DNA from: Podila epigama
Taxonomy: Eukaryota > Mortierellomycota > Mortierellomycetes > Mortierellales > Mortierellaceae
NCBI GenBank assembly: GCA_015679605.1
Contig: JAAAVE010000709.1
Coordinates: forward strand, 2,580 to 14,469
Direction: 5' to 3'
Length of the DNA: 11,890 bases
Shown here: positions 8,601-11,890 of the stretch, piece after piece
Layout: the number at the start of each line of letters is the position of its first letter
How positions within the stretch are numbered: position 1 is the stretch's first letter
The notes under the pieces: model-generated
What the model was told of the DNA's origin: nothing
What the model saw: only the letters and a program-made list of their open reading frames with translations
The model's database searches: none
Position numbers and translations under genes: made by a program

Positions 8601-10558
8601 GCAGGAGTAGGCGCTGGCGCATCTGGAGGATCGACAACGTCTTCTAATTCATCCTATTCACCACGGTTGGAAATGGGTGCGGCCGAGAGTTTCTTACTCA
8701 TCAACTTGATGATCCGGACATCACAGATTTCGCTGCCAAAGGACCAACCCTGGGATCAGACGCCTCATCTTCTTAAACCGTACCATGCACTGACAGCGAC
8801 CAAGGATTCATACGATATCACATCGCCACTCACTTTTCGTGCACAGGACTCAATTGCTGCCAACTCTCGACTCAAAGTGTTGCGATTGTCGGATGCAGGA
8901 TTATCAGAGAGTGCGGGACGATACCTGGTTTCGCTTCTGGATGTGACAGTGTTGACAAAACTGGATCTGAGAAGGTGTATTCGTCTATTCAAGCCACGAG
9001 AGATGCTCAACATTCTGGCGCGCTTGTATCCGAGCTGGACCTCGTCAGATACACAGGATGATTATGTACAACAGCAACAACAGCATTATCGACGACCGAG
9101 TCGATTGCAAGGGCCAGCACCTTTTGGTGTGATGGGGACACCCCAAAGTTGTCTTCGCTTTGTGCACTTGAACTCGACTGGCATGGACGATCATGCGGCA
9201 CGTGTTTTAGCACAGGATCTTCAGTCGGGCTACTCATGCTTGGAGCGTCTGGATATCGGATCCAACCACTTGACGCATGTTGGCATCACCATGATTCTCA
9301 ATGCGCTCTGTCAAAATACAAAACTCCAACATTTGAATCTTGGCCAGAATTTCAATGCACCGAATGCAATCTATGCCTCTGCAGCAGCATTAGCCGCACA
9401 GACGACTTGGGAGGCCTTCTCAAGGTTTATGCGGATGAACAAGACAGTCGAGATTTTATATTTCATCACAATGAGTTTGGATGTGGTGGCGACAGGATTG
9501 GAGGCGAATACGACATTGAGGTCGTTGGTGTTTGATCGCTTGGTAGGAGGGTTGAAGGATATTGAAGCGTTTGGTAGAGCGTTGGCGATCAACAAGACAT
9601 TGATGCGGTTCAAAGTGTATGATAACCGGATTCCACCGTTCTTGCAGGCGTTTTATGGGAATGCACTCGAGAGTCCGTACCATCATGGGCTGAGCCATCA
9701 TACGCATGGGGGTAGTGGTGCGACTGGCAATGTTGGTAGCATAGGTGCGGGAGGAGGTGGAGGAGGCGGTGGTAATGGTGGTAGTGGTGGTGGTCGAGGC
9801 AGCCAATCGCATCATATTCATTATGTTGACCCGTTCAAGGATATCAAGCAAGAGGCGATCCGGATTCTTGACAAGGGTATTTCTTTCAATTCTTCATTGA
9901 TTGAATTCCAATGGCCTGAAATGTTTGAAAAGATGCAGCCTTGGACAGAGAGATTGGAGGCTGCATTGGCGAGGAATATGATGCGCCTTCGGAGCGAGGC
10001 TGCTGCTCAAGGTAGCGGTGATGCGAACAATGGATTATCTGTTGGAATGGAGAGTTCATCCCTCTCCACGTACCGAGGGTACAGTGGTGGTCGAAGTGGA
10101 TTGAATGGCGGCATGTTAAGTCGTGGAGTATCCGTTCTATCCACTTCATCCACGTTATCTTCCAGTTCGAATGGATCCTCGGATTCATTATCCAATGCTA
10201 TGCATTACCAGGGAAGCAGTAGTGCTGGTAACAACACTATGAGCAATAATGGGTACCACAATCACGGCGGCGGTATCACTTACAACTATAACACGAACAC
10301 GAGCGGTGGAGGCGGTGTTGGTGCGGGTCGTCAATATGCGCATTCGCTGTCGTCGTCACCACCGTCGCTGAGCGATGGGTCATCGTGGGGAGATGAACGA
10401 CGATTGGCGACCTTGGAACTCTCGGCGAGGACAATGTACCTGTACAACAACATGCCGACACAACAACAGCAATCCAATAGTTCTCATCAACAGCATCATC
10501 AGCAACAACAACAACATCTTCATCTTCATCAACAACATCCACATCAACAACACAGGCT

Positions 10559-10595
<37 letters not shown>

Positions 10596-10652
10596 CGGGT
10601 ACCAAGAATCGAGCCCGAGTCACATATCATGCAACGCTTTCAAAGGAGATGA
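4000..10652 (+). CDS. Leucine-rich-repeat (RNI-like) protein, join(4000..4187,4559..10652)
   Basis: Two exons encode 2093 residues. The ATG at 4000 has a strong context (A at -3, G at +4). Exon 1 ends in phase 2 and joins exon 2 within an Arg codon, giving NENDER-IVPLRIEYHEG. Parts: N-terminal domain (1-80); disordered Ser/Pro/Gln region (about 81-675) with a PPAY motif (439-442, a WW-domain ligand), PPIPPRP (479-485, a possible SH3 ligand) and a Q14 run (405-418); coiled coil (about 677-730); conserved block with PIPRLFVVLPE and CECG (815-818), reaching about 880; helix 931-946; conserved block 981-1113; leucine-rich repeats of ribonuclease-inhibitor type from about 1283 to 1765 (LRCINLSDNGIT, VRYLDLGMNSIG, LERLDIGSNHLT, LQHLNLGQN); helical segment 1824-1879; disordered Q/H-rich end. 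Insertions of Q, N or G (about 888-912, 1196-1210, 1793-1810) separate the blocks. I recall these blocks from Mortierella proteins of unknown function. The solenoid suggests binding of protein ligands, and no catalytic or nucleotide-binding site is visible. Confidence 0.88.
4188..4558 (+). other. Spliceosomal intron of the LRR gene (371 bases)
   Basis: The donor is AG|GTAATT at 4188, the acceptor ATCTAG at 4558, and a CTAAC branch site lies at 4516-4520 with its A 39 bases before the acceptor. Splicing restores one reading frame from the ATG at 4000 into the 6-kb exon. Without splicing, the frame meets TAA at 4189-4191, overlapping the donor, and would give a 63-residue product. The intron holds an imperfect tandem copy (GACATACCATGAATAC at 4365-4380 and GACATACCAAGAATAC at 4384-4399). 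I see no snoRNA boxes. Confidence 0.85.
5583..5624 (+). repeat. (CAA)13-CAG polyglutamine array
   Basis: Thirteen uninterrupted CAA codons and a final CAG encode Q405-Q418 of the LRR protein. It is the longest pure array in the window and lies in a wider Q-rich stretch (about residues 310-420). Its length probably varies between strains. Confidence 0.9.
6305..6346 (+). repeat. Asparagine-rich AAC/AAT array
   Basis: AAC, AGC and AAT codons encode an Asn/Ser run at about residues 645-660, just ahead of the coiled coil. It is the same CAA-type microsatellite as the Q arrays, read in another frame. Confidence 0.8.
10560..10595 (+). repeat. (CAA)12 polyglutamine array near the C terminus
   Basis: Twelve pure CAA codons encode Q2064-Q2075 of the LRR protein, after a Q/H-rich stretch that starts near residue 2030. 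Only 18 residues follow before the stop, so the protein ends in a prion-like Q/H tail. Confidence 0.9.
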
Positions 10653-10862
10653 AAGCATTATGAATATTTCTTAATATAAAAATAATTAATGGTTATCTAG
10701 AGATGGCATCCATCCCATTGAGTATAGTTTTTTTGACAACAAGGTGGAAAAAAAAAAGTTCCTTATCTTTCTTTCTTTTTTTATTTTTCGTTTTCAGCAA
10801 ACTGCTGTAATAAACATTCAGACTGTTGTAACATGGATAGCACTTTTGCAGGGGTCGATATA
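10653..10862. terminator. Convergent 3' spacer with polyadenylation signals on both strands
   Basis: The LRR gene (plus) and the next gene (minus) converge across 210 bases. AATAAA on the plus strand at 10809-10814 can serve the LRR gene; nearer is only the weaker AATATAAA at 10673-10680. TTTATT at 10780-10785 reads as AATAAA on the minus strand, 78 bases past the stop of the minus-strand gene. If both signals are used the two 3' untranslated regions overlap. There is also a T-run and an A-run (about 10729-10758). Confidence 0.5.
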
Positions 10863-11867
10863 TCAGGCTTGACAGGGGGTTGGCATGGAGGCCATCAACG
10901 ACATTGCCGAGGCTTGGAGTTGTTGCTGCTGCTCGTACTGATCCCACGCAGAACACAATCTCTCGTGGATCATGCGTAAAGTAGAATTGGCGCCTTGTTG
11001 TTGATGCAGTGTCACTTTGACTGGACGTCGCAATCCTCCTCCTACGCCGGCCCCCGCACCATGACTGCTATCATGCATCGTGGTAACAGGATTGGAGAGT
11101 GGATGTGGAAAGTTGGCCAGGATCGGGGTTGGTGCAACAGTGGCACTGTGCCGTGCTTGGTTTGCTGTCGTCGCACTCGTATTCGCTGTACCAGCAGCCC
11201 CCGACGAAGTAGAAGTAGAGTGCGAGTGCGAGTGTGGATGGAAATGCATTCGGGCGGTAAGACTGGATGTCACTGCTGCTGCTGCACTCGAGAGAATTGA
11301 ACCTCCGTCCGAGGCGCGTCTACCTGCTGAAGGGCTAGTTCTGGTGGTACTCGCGTGTTTAATGTGGCGATGATATTGATGGTGATGATGATGGCTGCTG
11401 TTGTTTCCCTCCATTGGGCTGGCAGTCGATGAATTGGTAGACGATCCTGAGGAGGAAGATGGATGGTGATGTCCGAAAAAGTTGCGGGTATGATTGTGTT
11501 GCTCCACAGTTGCAAGGATCGCTGCCACAGCGGATGACGAGATTGTGCTGTATTTGTTATGGCCGCTTGGACTACCAGCACTTCCTCCATATGGGTGCGA
11601 TGCCCCATGACTGCTGCTGCTGCTGTTATTGTTGTTGTTTCTGTTTTGAGGACTTGTACATGAACTCGAAGGCAAGAAGCTTGAAGACTTTTCCGAAATT
11701 TCAATCTTGAACTTTACTGCTTTGACAGCGCGGTCATCCAAAACACCGCCGTCATAGCGGCATTTGAGGCCAACAGAGGGACGTTTATGAGGTTCGAGAT
11801 GGATGCTTGTGTCAAAGAGTTCCCGAAGAATGATTTCAATACGATCCTGTGTCTCTGTGGCAGACAT
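10863..11867 (-). CDS. Ser/His/Asn-rich hypothetical protein, 5' end uncertain
   Basis: From the ATG at 11867 this gives 334 residues, ending at TGA (10863-10865). That ATG has A at -3. The frame stays open to the window edge without another ATG, so the true start or an upstream exon may lie outside. Residues 1-58 look ordered, with a helix-like TQDRIEIILRELF followed by alternating segments (VGLKCRYDGG, VKAVKFKIEI) that could be beta strands. Residues about 60-279 are low complexity: polyN/polyS, polyH (coded by CAC/CAT), polyA and a possible protein kinase A site (RRAS). The last 55 residues again look ordered (RRPVKVTLHQ, then helix-like LRMIHERLCSAWDQYEQ) before a Q/Ser/Met end. No membrane helix or signal peptide is seen. 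I do not recognise the family. The two ordered ends may be halves of one domain split by a disordered insert, which is inference. Confidence 0.65.
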   Translation of the reverse strand: MSATETQDRIEIILRELFDTSIHLEPHKRPSVGLKCRYDGGVLDDRAVKAVKFKIEISEKSSSFLPSSSCTSPQNRNNNNNSSSSSHGASHPYGGSAGSPSGHNKYSTISSSAVAAILATVEQHNHTRNFFGHHHPSSSSGSSTNSSTASPMEGNNSSHHHHHQYHRHIKHASTTRTSPSAGRRASDGGSILSSAAAAVTSSLTARMHFHPHSHSHSTSTSSGAAGTANTSATTANQARHSATVAPTPILANFPHPLSNPVTTMHDSSHGAGAGVGGGLRRPVKVTLHQQQGANSTLRMIHERLCSAWDQYEQQQQLQASAMSLMASMPTPCQA

Positions 11868-11890
11868 GTTACTTCTGAGCGTCAATGGCT

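Noticed and set aside
9149-9535. Cys-rich 128-codon plus-strand frame inside the LRR gene
   Set aside because: It overlaps one of the clearest leucine-rich-repeat segments in the main frame, so it is a shadow.
4000-10652. NACHT or NB-ARC ATPase domain in the LRR protein
   Set aside because: I looked for a P-loop (GxxxxGK[ST]) and Walker B motif in the region between the coiled coil and the LRRs and found none, so I do not call it an NLR.
11270-11704. 144-codon minus-strand frame overlapping the third gene
   Set aside because: It runs in another frame over the low-complexity middle of the third gene and has no independent features.

Overview
The window looks like nuclear DNA of a filamentous fungus, most likely of the Mortierella group (Mortierellomycota). 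The signs are long genes with few introns, one clean spliceosomal intron (AG|GTAATT donor, CTAAC branch site, CTAG acceptor), pyrimidine- and CA-rich leaders before start codons, and a leucine-rich-repeat protein whose conserved blocks I recall from the large 'RNI-like' families of Mortierella genomes. The lineage is inferred from memory of the family; no search was run.

Layout. (1) 1-335 is a low-complexity leader: an A-run, (CTTT)8, a T/C tract and CA-rich 12-base tandem repeats. (2) 336-2594, plus strand: an intronless gene for a 752-residue protein with four membrane helices (MARVEL-like) and a disordered tail of about 550 residues. (3) 2595-3999: 1.4 kb between genes. It holds polyadenylation signals, a strong 33-base hairpin, a CCCTAATTAGGG palindrome, TG/CA and GACA microsatellites, the leader of the next gene and a doubtful minus-strand ORF. 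(4) 4000-10652, plus strand: a two-exon gene, join(4000..4187,4559..10652), for a 2093-residue protein. It has a short N-terminal domain, a 600-residue disordered Q-rich region, a coiled coil, a conserved Cys-Glu-Cys-Gly module and a C-terminal leucine-rich-repeat (RNI-like) solenoid. (5) 10653-10862: a short convergent spacer with polyadenylation signals on both strands. (6) 10863-11867 or beyond, minus strand: a Ser/His/Asn-rich hypothetical protein whose 5' end is near or beyond the window edge.

The three genes show no sign of being one pathway. They share heavy (CAA)n-type microsatellite content in coding sequence. The best candidate for something under-described is the large LRR protein: its order of parts (small N-terminal domain, disordered linker, coiled coil, CECG module, LRR solenoid) recalls innate-immunity receptors, but no nucleotide-binding domain is visible. 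I see no mobile element, CRISPR array, tRNA or rRNA gene.
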